Source of the DNA: Phlegmacium glaucopus
Lineage: Eukaryota; Basidiomycota; Agaricomycetes; Agaricales; Cortinariaceae
DNA: 64,000 nt
Direction: 5' to 3'
Assembly: GCA_015039465.1 (NCBI GenBank)
Contig: MU130623.1
Coordinates: 179,402-243,401, forward strand
In this document: in pieces, positions 35,734 through 47,826 of the stretch
Layout: the number at the start of each line of letters is the position of its first letter
Position numbering within the stretch: the first letter of the stretch is position 1
Notes under the pieces: generated by a model
What the model saw: only the letters and a program-made list of their open reading frames with translations
Told to the model about the DNA's origin: nothing
Databases searched by the model: none
Position numbers and translations under genes: made by a program

Positions 35734-36689
35734 CTCTTCCACCTCCGTAGACCCTAAGTCCACTGTACATCCTTTTATTGTTGCTATTTATCTGACAAGG
35801 AGCCTGGATGCTGGGAGATACATTGTGATGAAAATGAGGTCGGCCACTAATGAGGTATCGGCTAGTTCTCTGAGTTTAACATTAGCCGGTCTATTTATTT
35901 TTCTTACATTTACATTTCGCAGAAAGGCATATTTTGATCTTACTGATAACGATGATGCTGTCACCTTCCAATGCAAGGTGTACAATTTTGCATCTGTGCT
36001 TGAAACGGCTATCAGTCAACTAGATGTCAACAAATGCACTGAAGGTACAGGCCATAGAAAACTAGGCATCGGCCATAAAGTGTTCGCTCCCATGTCATTT
36101 GAGCTTGCTGCTGTGAGTGTCCAGCTTGGTGGATTGGTGGATTCATGATGAGTGACTTTGTAGTTGGTATCCTTGGAACCTGGGTATACCCAACAAGACG
36201 AATCTGTATATTTTACTAAAGAATGCATGTTGATGGTCTGCTGTCTTTTAAGTGTGTGGTATTGATAATAATATTCAGGAGGTATCTTTGGTAGCGCAAG
36301 GCATGCTACAAAGCTTGCCGTGGCCCTGACACCTTTGGTTACAAGTCTTACATAAGTAAGTCTTGTTCTTATAGGGGACCTATCTTTTGACGGTTTCAAG
36401 GGCATTTTTATGGTAATTTTCACAGGGTGGGAATGTTGTCATCGCAACGGCTGCCATTCTTAGTTAGTTTTGATAGATAATACTAACTATTTTAATGCAT
36501 GGGAAAATTTCTGATTTCAAACCACCACCTTCTTTCGAAGGCCGGATCTTACTCGTAAATTTGCTGGCAAGCAACTCCTGCTCATGTGAGGCAGGTGTTG
36601 TGCCCAGCCCTCTTGCAGGTGGCTTGGGTACATAGTACTATACTATAACATAATAATTTACTATACTACAAAGACAATGATAATATGGG
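35734..36689. other. Uncharacterised stretch with one open frame on + strand
   Basis: The frame continuing out of the foldback element stays open to 36148 (about 130 codons beyond the element), with the segments SLSLTLAGLFIFLTFTF and RKAYFDLTDNDDAVTFQCKV. I recognise no family. It may be a gene fragment next to the insertion or a chance frame. The rest is non-coding. Confidence 0.25.
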
Positions 36690-37380
36690 GTTGCACAATC
36701 CTCAGTATGAGTTCTAAATACTGAGAACTCCGAATGTGTGACATTCAGTCACATGCAGTGTCATGGTGTGACACGGCCAATTTCTTGAGACATCGCATTT
36801 GTGGTCTCCACACCTCTGAGATACAAGAAAAATTATGTTGTATTTAACAATAATAAGAAGTAATTATACATGCCTAAGATATTCCTTGCAGGAAAACATT
36901 ATATTTAACCCAGAAATGCAAAATGAATCTTAATTGCCTGCTAAATATGGGGCTCCAAAGAGATTGGACATTATCCCTTCAACCACAACACCTATGAGCA
37001 TGATTTGCAGGAGGATTTTTCTTAACATTTAAATTCCAATTGATCCACAAGTCCAAAATTTTGATTAGTGCCTCCTATGTCAAGATAGACCCTCAAAATG
37101 TGCACTTTAACATGGTTAGAGGCCAGGTAATTAAAATTTTGAACTTGTAGAATGGAAGCCATATACAAGTAGATTTTATCTTTGAAAATATAATGCTGAA
37201 TCCCATCTGTTGTGAATAAATTAGCCCATGGAAATATACATCTAAACATTCTCTACATTTTATAATTATATTTGTCCAAAATGGTGAAGGAATGAGTAAT
37301 CTATGGGCCCACCATGGTAGATCAATAATCAATGTGCAGGGAGTAATAGCATGCTTCATATTGAATGTCTTCCTCATATG
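36690..37380. repeat. Dispersed repeat R, copy 1
   Basis: It begins GGGGTTGCACAATCCTCAGT and aligns in the same orientation with 48312-49015 over about 700 bp, with many substitutions and small indels. It includes shared tracts such as CCACACCTCTGAGATAC and ATTGGACATTATCCCTTCAA. There is no coding frame and the terminal structure is unclear. Confidence 0.75.
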
Positions 37381-38542
37381 TTATTTATCTGATTTCCAAA
37401 ACAGCTACTTCAAAAATTTCAAAACAAACAAATGACAACAACTGATTGCCAGAAAGAAGTTGTTCAATCTTGTTTATGTCTGCTTTCTAAACACTTTTTC
37501 ATTGTGGATACAAACAAAAGACAACAACATTTTGCCAGGAATCAGTTGTTGGTCATTGTTTTCATGATAAGAATTTGAATGTAATACCACAAAAAAAAAA
37601 CAGAATCACTAATGTAAAGTCTCTAGGCTGTATCCATCAAATTCTCATCTTTTTTAACATTGGTGAAAACCATCCATGCCCCTTGTGCATTACCCCTAGT
37701 TGGAGGTCCATGTATCCATTTCCATCCAGAGGGAAATAAAGTGTTTTCAAAAAATTGCATACTGTAGATTTTAAGGTAATTTCTGAGTTGAGTTGATTGG
37801 AAGTTGGTTTCATAGTTTTGAGGTGATTTCAGCTGAGACACTGGTTAGAAACTCCAACTCCCATTGGATGTGCACTAGGATGTATCCACATGAAGGTTAA
37901 AGTTTTACTGGGCTGGAATTCAACAATGTTTGTATGTACTCCTAATTCTTGTTGTTCTTGGAGAATGTGGTCTAATTTAATATGGTTGTAAATAATGAGA
38001 TGGAGGCCAATATCCATCACAAACCCATGAGTGAATGAGGGTTGGAAATCTGTTTGTGAAAAGCATAGGATCTTACTAAACAACTTTCTAGTGAAATATG
38101 TTTGAGATATGTTTGTGCAGGGATTATAATGACTTACATATCTGCAAAATCCTGAACTGCTGCCTTTGATTCTTCAAAGTTGAGAGAGCACTGCAGGATA
38201 GAAGGTTAAGAATATTGGAGTCACTGTGATTCAAAATCTATTGAAACTGGGATAAAAAAATGACTAGTAAAAGCTAAATAATGTATTAAAAAAATTGAGT
38301 TCAAATAGGTTCAAGATTTATACCTCTTCAACTGGTACTGAGCCAGTATTATTTGGTATGATATATATATGTATCCCTTTTTCTTGTTTGCAGTTTCACT
38401 ATGTTCCTGTTAAACAATGTAAATTTGATATACAAATATTATCACCAGAATCATATTCTCAGTCAAAAATAAAATTCCAAGCACCAACAATGAAATTGAT
38501 CAATAATTTAGAAAGATAAATATTGATTTTGCAGAACCTTTA
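37381..38542. other. Non-coding stretch, possibly old mobile DNA
   Basis: AT-rich. A tract with ACAACAAC and TTGCCAG near 37430-37560 resembles 48150-48240, which also neighbours repeat R but on its other side. Short ORFs on the minus strand are not recognisable. Confidence 0.3.
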
Positions 38543-38948
38543 ATTATTTTTTTTTGTTTTTTTGTTTTGTTTTTTGAATCATTGTTTATTGTCCTTTGTG
38601 GCAAGCCAGACATATACTGTAAATGTAATTACTGGGGTGTGCTACTTGGTCATGGTGACTGTAAACTGATCAACTGCTATGAGAGATGCGTAGCATGACT
38701 CAAAGCGGGGTATCCACATGAAATAATGATCATCACAATAAGCCGATGTGGTGATGTAATATAGATTAGGTTGATATGGTGACAGTTGACTAATGTTGTA
38801 CGTCTGCAATGATTGCTTCCTGAGTGTTGTCGAATCGCCCGCTACGTCCTATAAACTTAAATAGATGTGGGAACAGGGCTGGGATCAATAGGAGTTTGTT
38901 GATGTTTCTCACGTCTCTACCTGCTTCTTGAAATAGTCTGGTTCTCGC
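38543..38948 (-). pseudogene. 3' end of LINE copy 1 ORF2 and 3' UTR
   Basis: It matches the 3' part of LINE copy 2 (54195-54600). The short frame 38790-39005 covers the C-terminal residues (GRDVRNINKLLLIPALFPHL, corresponding to GRDARDVNKLLSTPELFPHL in copy 2). It is cut from the rest of the LINE by repeat L inserted at 38949. Confidence 0.82.
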
Positions 38949-40362
38949 TATCGCGCACCAATACTGATTGGTAGCGTGAGAAGAAAGCTTAAAAGTCGCC
39001 ATCATGAAAATAAGCGGACTTCAAATTCACTTACCTATTTTGGAAGCAGCCCTGAATCGTGTTCCTGGTCAACAAAATCATTCGTTCAATGATAACATCC
39101 CCATTGCTCATCATACTCTCAATGTCTCACACTATGCTCTCCATTGTTTTCACTATCGACATGCTCCTAAGCATATACCATCCGTTCGTTCCTTGGCTAG
39201 TGATCCAGCAAAGCGATCAATCTACTATTCGCGTCGGTCATCGGCTCGCGTTTGATCGTATCCTTGGTCCATCATTTCAAGAACGGCCCCTTTATGGACG
39301 CATCAGCTACATCTCCCATTATGTACAGAGGCTTTGTCATTGTTGTTGTGGCTATGGACCCACAAGTTTTCCCTTCAGCCATCTATCTTGCCATCCCTCG
39401 CTCTTGGATCTCACTCAGTCTCCTATCCTCACTTATCTACCTCTTATCTTATCATTCACTGCCAAAACCATCATTCACGCGGTACCTGAAGCCTTCCCAC
39501 CCTCTTTATGACAATTTAGGAAGTCCAGGAGGATCATGACTAAGCAGGAATTGCAGATGAATCAGCAGCAGAGGATTATTCTCGCAGTGTGTCAAGTGTT
39601 ATCAAGGCTGCGCGACATGGGACCATGGGCAAGTAGTGTTTTTCTCGGGAACAAGGCTGCGCCTTTCAAGTGTTGACTCAGGACCTTTCACATTTTTGAC
39701 ATGACCACACGCCTATGGAGTTGATATATTTTTGCTATTGGACTATGTACACTGCCTTCCTTTCTTTTCTCTCGCACTTTGACACTTTACAGATTATTTT
39801 ACTGTTCCTTTTCTTTTCCATTGTTCTTTTCTTCTCGCAGCTGTCCTCTCTTTATCTTTCTTCCTTTGACAGCGCGTACTTTGTTTCTTTTTATTGTTTT
39901 ACATAGCCTCATCCTTAGGTATAAATACTGCTCTTTTGTACCAGGATAGGTAGTTCAGTTCAATTCATTCTTACCCCCCACTTTCATCATCTCAGTGGAA
40001 TTCCAGTGAATTCCTCCCTCAAGTTCGCTTTTTCAGTCCTTTAACTGTCAATCTATCCCCACTGTCAATTACTATAGTCTTGCTGAAGACTCCCTCTTAT
40101 TCTTCCTCATCCTCTTCCTTAACCCCTCTGAGTTCGCTTTTTCAGTCCTTTACTGTCAACCCACTGTCAACTGCTATAGTCTTACTGAAGACTCTTCCTC
40201 ATTCATCCTCATCCTCCTCACCTCTACTCTTGCTCCCTACCTCTGTGTGATACAAGTCAAGGTTACACCTTCCCTAAACGAACAACAGGGAGGCTCTTGA
40301 CCTAAAGACTAGTCCATTGCTCTCTGGTTGGTGTTTTATAACAACACAAACAACGATTTATA
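38949..40362 (+). mobile_element. Solo-LTR-like repeat L, copy 1, inside the LINE
   Basis: 1,414 bp, starting TATCGCGCACCAATACTGAT and ending CAACGATTTATA. TCGC flanks it directly at 38945-38948 and 40363-40366. Removing it rejoins LINE sequence as seen in copy 2 (...CTGGCGTTGTTATGGG). There is no pol coding. A 4-bp duplication, lack of TIRs and uniform length favour a solo LTR. Overlapping plus-strand ORFs (39004-39255, 39059-39511, 39252-39539) are shared with the other copies. Confidence 0.82.
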
Positions 40363-41293
40363 TCGCGTTGTTGTGGGCTGGGCACTGTATCAGAAAATGC
40401 ATCACCGTTTCATTGTGTCTGTGACATTTTGCGCAGATTGGTGATGCTATCTTTTGGATCCGATGTAGATGTGCGTTGAGCAGTACATAGCCTGGTCTTA
40501 ATTGGAATAGCAAACTGGCTTGACTTTGTTTCATATGGTATGTGTGCTTTGCGAATTTGTTGGATGGGAGTGAGGGATCTAATTGGTTTATTTTGTCATA
40601 TCTTGGTGATTTGGTCCAGACTTCTTTAGCTAGAAGTTTGAGTTTTGCATGATAGGCTTGACAGACTGCGGATTTGCTGTGTGGCATGGGTTTCCTTAAT
40701 GGGGCTGGTAGTTTATTGTTTGGACTTGAACTGTGTTGAGCTGCCATTTTCGCCTCTTTATCTGCCTCTTCGTTGCCCTCGATGTCTATATGCCCAGGCA
40801 TCCATCTCACTAGTAGGTCCATGTCTTTATGTCTGTTGTTCACCATGCTCAATCTTCGGTGGAATAGGTCCCAAATGTGGTGACCCGGTCCTGGCTTGAT
40901 TGCGTGTGTCGCCGTGATTGCTGCTGTGTTGTCAACACCCATTGGTATCATGCCTGATACCTCTTGTTCTTCTCTGATCAACTCTAACCCCAGAATCATC
41001 CCTACTCCTTCACCCTTGTACACCGTATGGTGCTTCATCGATCCCAATCTCATCCTTTTCCTTCCTTTGATCTCCCCATCGCAATATAATACTGCTCCTG
41101 CACCAATTTGACCTTCAAATCCTGACCCATCCGTGTACACTTTGATGCTCGCTGATTCCGATCTGTCTTCCTCCTTGGCTTTGTCTTTGTTGTCTGCGAT
41201 TCTGATTGCTAAGTTGGGTTCCCACTTTGGCCCTTGCCTCATCGCCTCAATTTTCTCCATGACGTCTGGTTTTAACTTGAACTTATGCATCAA
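40363..41293 (-). pseudogene. RNase H and C-terminal Cys/His region of LINE copy 1 ORF2
   Basis: An open frame of 311 codons. RNase H motifs: VYTDGSGFEG (first Asp), the EG-GMILGLELI region (Glu), MGVDNTAAITATHA (Asp) and GNEEADKEAK (last Asp), with WMPGHIDIEGNE. The C-terminus has CAKCHRHNETVMHFLIQCPA, an HHCC-like motif typical of these LINEs. RNase H would remove RNA template during cDNA synthesis. The frame is cut at 40362 by repeat L and at 41295 by a solo LTR. Confidence 0.88.
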
Positions 41294-41764
41294 CTATTGA
41301 AATATAACAAGCAAATACGCTACGAAACCTATAAGCGCCCAAAATGGAAACACTGTCGTCTCCGTAAATACGTACGATTTCACCTTTCTGATTACCGTTT
41401 TGTTATTTGCAATGGCCTGCGGTGCATTCCACACCGCCGCCAATATATTCTTGATTTCACGAGCATTGTGCTCGCATTTTCTTATCCTTTATTGTACCGT
41501 TTTATTGTCTATTCATAGCCTAACCATTAGCAGGCACAAACGGAATGTGCCTGCTCATTTCGTATATAAATCACATAGTGTATTCAAGCTCACTCAGTCG
41601 TTTGCCTAGCAAACAACTGAGGTGAGCAAACTGTTATCTTTACTTTCTACATACTCTTATTATTACTTTACCTAGTTTCGTACTACTAGGTATGCATTAA
41701 ATAAACACCAGTCGTTTGCCTAGCAAACAACTGAGTTTTGTACTACTAGGAATCCAACATCAAC
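41290..41764 (-). mobile_element. Copia-type solo LTR with 5-bp target duplication
   Basis: On the minus strand the LTR (41295-41759, 465 bp) starts TGTTGGATTCCTAGTAGTAC and ends TTTCAATA. TCAAC (plus strand) flanks it directly at 41290-41294 and 41760-41764. A palindromic motif (CAGTCGTTTGCCTAGCAAAC) occurs twice, near 41600 and 41711. The TGTTGGA start is usual for fungal Ty1/copia LTRs. It interrupts the LINE between the RT thumb and RNase H. Confidence 0.8.
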
Positions 41765-42070
41765 TCGTGTAACGGTGAGTGGTGCTTCTTCATGAATCTC
41801 CTTGCTGCTTGCTTAACTGCTTTGTGTAAGGGATGGGTGGGTGGGAGTGTGGCTAGTTGTAATGCTGCTTGGAAACGGGTTTTGTTGACTAATAGGTGAA
41901 ATGGTAGCAGGTTTGCGTGAATGTCAAGTGAATCTGTGGGAGAGCTACACATTCCTCCTATGATCATCAATGCTGCGCTCCTTTGAACTGACACTAGTTT
42001 ATTGAGTGCAGACCTTGCTCCTTTCTTTGCCTTGACTGTGTCTGCCCATAACGCTGGCCCTAGGAACACA
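41760..42070 (-). pseudogene. Post-RT segment of LINE copy 1 ORF2
   Basis: Residues AKKGARSALNKLVSVQRSAA and PFHLLVNKTRFQAALQLATL match the same region of LINE copy 2 (56450-56700). It is bounded by the solo LTR on one side and element E1 on the other. Confidence 0.85.
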
Positions 42071-42763
42071 TTGATAGGACCCAGGAGACGTCTAGGGATG
42101 TAAACACACCATTTTTGCGGTTTCACAACCTTCACAGTATTCTTGCAGATGCTCACATATCATTGTGGATACTTGCAGATCATTGCAGATCATTGCACAT
42201 ACTCGCACATCATTGCAGAATACTTGCAGATCATCACAGATACTTGCAGTCATCACAAACATTTGCATTATCATTCGCAGTTACCAGCTGTTCTCGCAAT
42301 CTTTAAACACGACTCCAACAAAGGTCACTCAGGTGACTGTATTACTCATCACCTTTATTTTTATCTTGTCTCCCTTTGTTTGGCTCTTATCTCCTATGTT
42401 TCATTACCAAATTACTGGATCCATGTGACTCCGCTTTAACCTGCATTTTACATTTCTGTTTCACCTTTCTGCACTTAGCTATTTGCTAGTTACTATATTA
42501 TTAGCAGTAGCAAGTAAGGGGAAGCAACAGAGGAGAACGGAAAAATTACCACAGTTTTGATCCCACCTTTGGAACATCGTACTAAGCTACTCTGGCACTC
42601 CTTCAAAATCATCCTGCAAACTTCGCTTTTTCTGCACATTATCTCGCACTTTAAAGCGAACCTTCGCACCTCATAAAACCTCACTATCACCTACTGAAGA
42701 GAACTACATCAACCCCACGAACTACGTACTACTTGCGGTCTGTCCCCACCACATGTACATCAA
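42071..42763 (-). mobile_element. Dispersed element E, copy 1, inside the LINE RT region
   Basis: 693 bp, inserted between LINE codons. On the minus strand it starts TTGATGTACATGTGGTGGGG and ends with the complement of TTGATAGGACCCAGG. The same two ends bound 54728-55622 (E2, opposite orientation), also inside a LINE copy. The interior is dominated by short GCAGATCATTG/GCAAAG-type units. There is no ORF. Ends share only TTGAT as inverted repeat, and no target duplication longer than about 2 bp is evident. Confidence 0.72.
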
Positions 42764-44424
42764 TGTCTGCCCATAGAGCATTCTGGGCCTCACCACCAAC
42801 AGGTACAGTCTTCTCATATGCCTTCCTGATACTCCTCCTGAAGGTTTTGCTAGCCTCGCACATTGCCTTAACCACTATCTGCCTTTTCCTAATGCCACTG
42901 CCATTTGTTCCTTCCATCTTAGTTCCCTGTCTATATGTAGACCAAGGAACTTGACTGATTGTACTGATTTGATGCTATGACCGTTTATTACAAGGTTTTT
43001 TCTCGGTAGTGGTATTCTCTTCTGTGGTCTTAGTGGATCTGGCATTTTTCTTTGCGACAAGTCTAAAAGTTGGACCCCGTCCAGACCGAACAAGCAGTTG
43101 TGTATGTTGGCCTAATCCGTGACTCCTCCTGTTCTATTCATGATGTTTTTTAGTTTGTTATGCGTGTCGTTGAAGTTGGCACCCATTGTGACGATTGCTG
43201 TATCATCCACATAAAGTAAGCCTGTTTTGTTTGTTTCTTTGCAGAATATTTTGAGGATGGATGAATTGTATAAGAGCCAAGCTATCAGCGATTGTGTGTC
43301 TCCTTGGTCTAGACCCTCCTCAATATCAAACAGTTCCGATTTGAAGTCATCAAACACCAGCGTGGTCCTTCTTCCTTCCAGTCTCCTTTCCATCCATTCT
43401 ACATGTCCTAATGGTATCCCGTTTAGTCTCATTTTGTGTCTTAGCATGTCCAATGCCATACTTGGGAATGCACTTTTGACATCTAAACACAATAGTGATG
43501 CTACCTCTCCTTTCCTCCATGTGTCTTTGACTAATTTGACCAGCAGGTGTATCAAATCAGTTGTGGCTCTACCAGGTCTGCCTCCGAAGTGGTTGTTTGG
43601 CATGATACCGGTCTTTTCACACATTAATACTAGGTCTTCTGTTTTGCACCCATTCAATAGCCTCGCATAACTGTTGGTCAAGACTATCGGCCTCCACACA
43701 TTGGCTAGGGTGTAGTCCAGCTTGCCTGGTTTTTTTAATACCGGTGTTTCCGTTATTTTCCAGTCGTTGGGATAGAATTTTAGGGTATCCGTGGCTCTGA
43801 ACAGGGGACCCAGGTACGGGACTAACATATCATGCGTGTGGATGAAAACTGAGTTTGGTATAGTCCCCGATCTGGTCACTTTCCATGGTTTCATTTTTTT
43901 GATTGCACAATTAATCTGTTCGTCGGTCGTTGGTTCATATATCCATTTCTCTGGTGGGTATGGTGTTGTGGGTATTGCCACTACTGGTGCCATGCGTTTG
44001 GGGAAGAACAGTTGATATAGCATCTTTCCCTTGTCCTCGTTAGTGTATGCCTCCTGCAGTACTTCCTTGGTAACGGGATCTCTTGTTTGTAGTGTGGGTA
44101 CTCTGCAACTTCCTCCATCCGTGGCTGGTCCTGATACCATCCTATTTGCCGTCCAGACCCCTTCTTCATCCAACGACTCTAGCCATTCTACCCAGTGCTC
44201 TGATTTGGTGATGTGGATTGCCTGTGAATATTTGTTGCGCGCTTGTCTGTATGCTTCGTGCGTTGGGTCCTCATCCAGTGCCCTTCTTCCGTATGATTTC
44301 CTAGCCCATTTTTCTTTTTCCTTTTTTAACTTCGCCAGCTCTTTAGTCCACCACCTCTTTGAATATGGACTCAATTTTGTTAATGGTACGTGTTTCTGCA
44401 CCGTTGCTTTTATTGCATCATCTA
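42764..44424 (-). pseudogene. Reverse transcriptase domain of LINE copy 1 ORF2
   Basis: RT motifs in order: KKPGKLDYTLANVWRPIVL, NNHFGGRPGRATTDLIH, LCLDVKSAFPSMALD, EEGLDQGDTQSLIAWLL and the catalytic LLYVDDTAIVT. Compared with copy 2, a TAG replaces Trp in the GGVTD-W-ANIHN region (about 43110) and another TAG follows GKGR (about 42873), so the frame is broken. The 3' part continues through IKSVQSVKFLGLHIDRELRW to the E1 insertion. Confidence 0.88.
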
Positions 44425-44968
44425 GTTGTGATTAGTGTTTGGAAGTCCGGTCCAGTCCGTTTTTTGGTATTTTTGGACAGGACCGGGACCGCAACCGGTC
44501 CACATCGGTTTTTTGCAGTCCTGGACCAGTCCTGGTCCAAGACTGCCCAGGACCGGACTTTTGACAAATACCGGTCATATTTTCATATATAACATCAGAC
44601 AAATATTATGTAGATGTGATCTATACCTTTAGAATAAGCTCAAGAATGTTAAATTCCGTTGGGAATTGACAATTTTATGGTGATATTATTGGTTTCCTAC
44701 TATTTTGTGTACATTTTTACTGTTTTATTTTTTTCTCAGTGAATATTTGACCAATAAATACGGTCTTTATCTCGTTCGAAAGGGAAAAATAAGGGCTACA
44801 AAACTACTGGTTCAGACCGGTCCTAGAACCGAAGACCGGTCTTTTAGCAGTCTTTGATTCTCAAAAACCAAACAACTGGACTGCTGGTCCGGTCTTTTGC
44901 AGTCTGGTCCGGTCTTTTTGCAGTCTTTTTCCAGTCCTGCAACTGGACTTCCAAACACTAGTTGTGAT
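44425..44968. mobile_element. hAT-like MITE inside the LINE, 8-bp target duplication
   Basis: The element is 44433-44960 (528 bp). The ends are TAGTGTTTGGAAGTCC, inverted and perfect over 16 bp. GTTGTGAT flanks it directly at 44425-44432 and 44961-44968. Subterminal DNA is full of CCGGTCC, CAGTCCTGG and GGACTG units. It has no coding frame of its own. The end sequence resembles the element at 30860-31979. Confidence 0.9.
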
Positions 44969-45879
44969 AGTTTGTTTTGGAACTGTATTGTTGATGTGAA
45001 TTCTGTTGGTTCCTCCATGCATTCTAATTCTTCTCCTAGTGATACTTGGAATTCCTCCCAGTTTGTCATTTTGAAGTTGAACTTGTCTATGTGCGTTGTT
45101 TGTTTAGGTTCTATCTCCAATTGACTTATTATTGGCATATGATCTGTCTTTTGGGGGCGGAGGTGTGGCAATGTGTTGCACAATATGAATGCCCTGCTCA
45201 GCTCTGCTGAACAAAATATGTTGTCGACCCGCGTGAAATTCTTTGTCGCTAATGCCTCTAGTGTGGGTATGTCCTTGGGTAATGCCATTCTCATATTGTA
45301 TCTCTCAATTATATCGAGTAGCGGTTGGGTTGCCTCCAATGCTGCTCTTGTGAATAAGTGTGTATTCCTTTCTTCATCCCATATTGGGTGATGTCAATTA
45401 AAGTCTCCCAACCAGATGTATTGTTCATTTACTCGCTCTTCTCTTCTTCTCCTGATGCCTTTTCTTTCCTCCATCATGAACTCCTTCACCACTCCTATGC
45501 TCCTGTTATGTTCACAATCATTGTATATGTTGACAATACATATGCCTCCAAAGTCGCCATGTAGTCGTATCCCCGTTACGTCTGGTGATGGTAGAGGTAT
45601 TTCTGCCCAGTTGTTCATGGATAGTTTTTGGTTGACTAGAATTACAGATCTTGTTTTCCCTGGATCTGTCAGGTGTTGTTTGGGGTATACTACTGTCCAG
45701 TGTGGGTTTGCTCTAGTTCATCCTAAAAAATGTATGTGTGGTTCTTGTATGGCGACGACATCATAAATGTTGTGTTTCAGCGATTGTAGTAGGTCAAGTT
45801 GGCCTTCTAGTGATCGATTGATGTTTTGCTGCCAGATTTTTAGTTTCCTAGCCTCGTGTATTGCGGGTGTATCAGACAT
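44969..45879 (-). pseudogene. APE-type endonuclease domain of LINE copy 1 ORF2
   Basis: The ATG at 45879 begins MSDTPAIHEARKLKIWQQNI, with an NINRS motif, then DVVAIQEPHI, YIWLGDFN, HHPIWDEERNT, TRVDNIFCS and KTDHMPIISQL, the ordered motifs of LINE endonucleases that nick target DNA. Two in-frame TGA codons occur, after HFLG (about 45723) and after GDFN (about 45394), each at a position where Arg is usual. The MITE follows immediately downstream. Confidence 0.85.
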
Positions 45880-46483
45880 ATGATAAGACACTGGTTTGTC
45901 TGTCTTTTTCTATTTCTTCATCCATTTCCTCTAATTGCTCTGCCCACAATCTAGTGTCTTTGTTGGCCCATGCTTCGACAAGCATCATTTGTGTAGGGCC
46001 TTTGCTTATCAGTTCTTGTCTGTACCTCCTCTTTCCTGCATCTCCTCATCCTTTCCCTTCCTTTTCTACTGCCCTCCTGTCCCCGTATCACATTGTGTCT
46101 CTCCCGCTCTCTTTGTCTCTTCCTTCTCCTGTTTTCACACCTTCTTTTGCTCTTCCCATCTGTTATCTCTGTGTCTGTGTATGTTTCCTGCTCCTTGAAT
46201 GCCACCCGCTAACCTCCCTGTCCCTCCGATGTAGGCCTCACCTACATGTTCCTTCATGTATCCTCCTCTCTCTTGACCTCTGCCTACCTCCTTCCCATCC
46301 TCTGCGCTGCACTCTGTGTTGGTCTCCCATGTTGTTGGATCGGTTGTACAGAAGTACTTGTATTTGTTTTCTGGGTGTATATGGTTTGATTTGCTGACTT
46401 TTTCTAGGAATATCAGACATCTTCTGTCTACTGCTCCGTGCCCTGCCACGTTCCCTCATTTTGCTGCTCAACAGTTAGAACAC

Positions 46484-47808
46484 TCAAGTAGGTTTGCGTC
46501 CATCCTCTGTGCACTCGCTAGTTTTGTGGTGTTTAGCACATCTTCCCCAAGTTTCATGTATGGATGTGCATTTTGCTGCTTTGTGTATGCCAAAACACTG
46601 GCATTTGAGGCACCTTTTTGGTTCTTGTATTTGTTTTCTTCCCCATACTTTTTTTCCTTCAATGAATAGTCCTGTGTTGATTGCCATGTTGGCATCTTCC
46701 CGCATTGCAAATCCTATTATGGCTATTGCTGATCTTTGTCCCGGTACTCGTAGGTGCATGGGCTTGATCCATCTAACCTCTTGTATGCCTTCCACCCATA
46801 TCCCCCTTGCTGATTCAACCGCCTTCCAAGCATCCCTTTGTTCTGTGTTAAATGATGTGGGCACCCAGTCGAACACCACTTTGAATGTGAGTGCCTTATA
46901 ATCCACCATAGACCCCCTCTTGCTGATGAATGCTTTCATAGTGCCATTTGTTTTGATCCACTCTGCTGCTTCCTCCGAGTTCAACTTGTATACCACTTCT
47001 CCTACTCCTTGTCCTCCTGATTTGTTTGCTCCTACAAATTGTGCTCCCATCGGTTTATCCCCCTCTATGTTGTCCATTAGCTCTAGAGCTACATTCACTT
47101 TTCAACCAATTGTTTTTCAGATAGCATCTGCATGCCTTCCCCTGTCATGCCTGGTGCTTTGATCAACCTCACCCTTCTCTTCTGTAATGCCGCCTTTGCC
47201 ACCACATTGGCGTGTGATATTGGTATGTTTCTTCTTGTTCTTTCTGTGTATGTGCCTGTCTCTTCCCTATCTTCGTGCCTTTTAGCTTCTGTATGTTCCT
47301 CTGATCATTTTTCCTTCTTTGCTTCTACTTCCTCTCCTGCCTTCTCTATTGCTTCCTTTATACCCTCTATTGCGTTGTGACACTCTTCCCGTAGTTCTTC
47401 TATTGTGGTGTTCATAACTCCTGTTACTTCCGACAGTTGTTCCACCATGTCTGTGATTTCTGTACGGATTCTTTTGGTCACGACATTGACTGACTTAGCT
47501 ACCATTTCCAATATTATCTCTGTGGTGTTTTGTAGGTGGATGTCTGTGATGAGGAAAGCCAGCGCTTTAAGTGCTTCTGTAGCGTGTTTGAGTGTTTTGG
47601 TTTGCCGTGATAACTGCATGGCTGTCATGCTGAGGACTTCCATAGACATCTCTGTATCCTCATGTTTGAAGTCTCCATTGATTAGGAATAGTTTAGCTGT
47701 GTGCGCATCTGTAACTTCCATGTCTGTGTTTTTGGTTGGGTCTGCTCTAGATTTGGTTGTACCGGCTCTGGTGACTCGTATGTTTGACTCTAGTGGCGTT
47801 AGGGGCAT
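46484..47808 (-). pseudogene. LINE copy 1 ORF1, zinc-knuckle nucleic-acid-binding protein
   Basis: The frame starting at 47808 encodes a helical, coiled-coil-like N-terminus (TEIILEMVAKSVNVVTKRI) and meets a TGA at about 47305. The frame continues to about 47100, where one base appears lost and the reading shifts. The second half (47098-46484) ends with CCHC-type knuckles CLKCQCFGIHKAAKC and CAKHHKTSEC. LINE ORF1 proteins coat the RNA. Further residues run to about 46135 in other frames. Confidence 0.75.
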
Positions 47809-47826
47809 TGTTTTGTGCTCTGTTTG

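Larger units (their letters stand above)
38543..47826 (-). mobile_element. LINE copy 1 (Tad1-like non-LTR retrotransposon), interrupted by four elements
   Basis: A minus-strand element: ORF1 (zinc-knuckle protein), then ORF2 with APE-type endonuclease, reverse transcriptase and RNase H, then a Cys/His motif, ending in an A-rich tail (T-rich on the plus strand, about 38546-38575). It is split by a hAT-like MITE (44433-44960), element E1 (42071-42763), a copia-type solo LTR (41295-41759) and repeat L copy 1 (38949-40362). LINE-derived sequence without these inserts is about 6 kb. Several stops and frameshifts make it inactive. The domain order with an RNase H after the RT fits the Tad1/I-like clade common in fungi. 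Confidence 0.88.

Noticed and set aside
41598..41750. Helitron 3' end (hairpin followed by CTAG)
   Set aside because: The CTACTAG after the hairpin is not at the insertion border; the 5-bp duplication TCAAC and TGTTGG start fit a solo LTR better.
45861..46397. 178-codon plus-strand ORF opposite the LINE
   Set aside because: It lies antisense to LINE ORF1/ORF2 coding sequence and has a repetitive Ser/Leu/Cys composition, a shadow frame.
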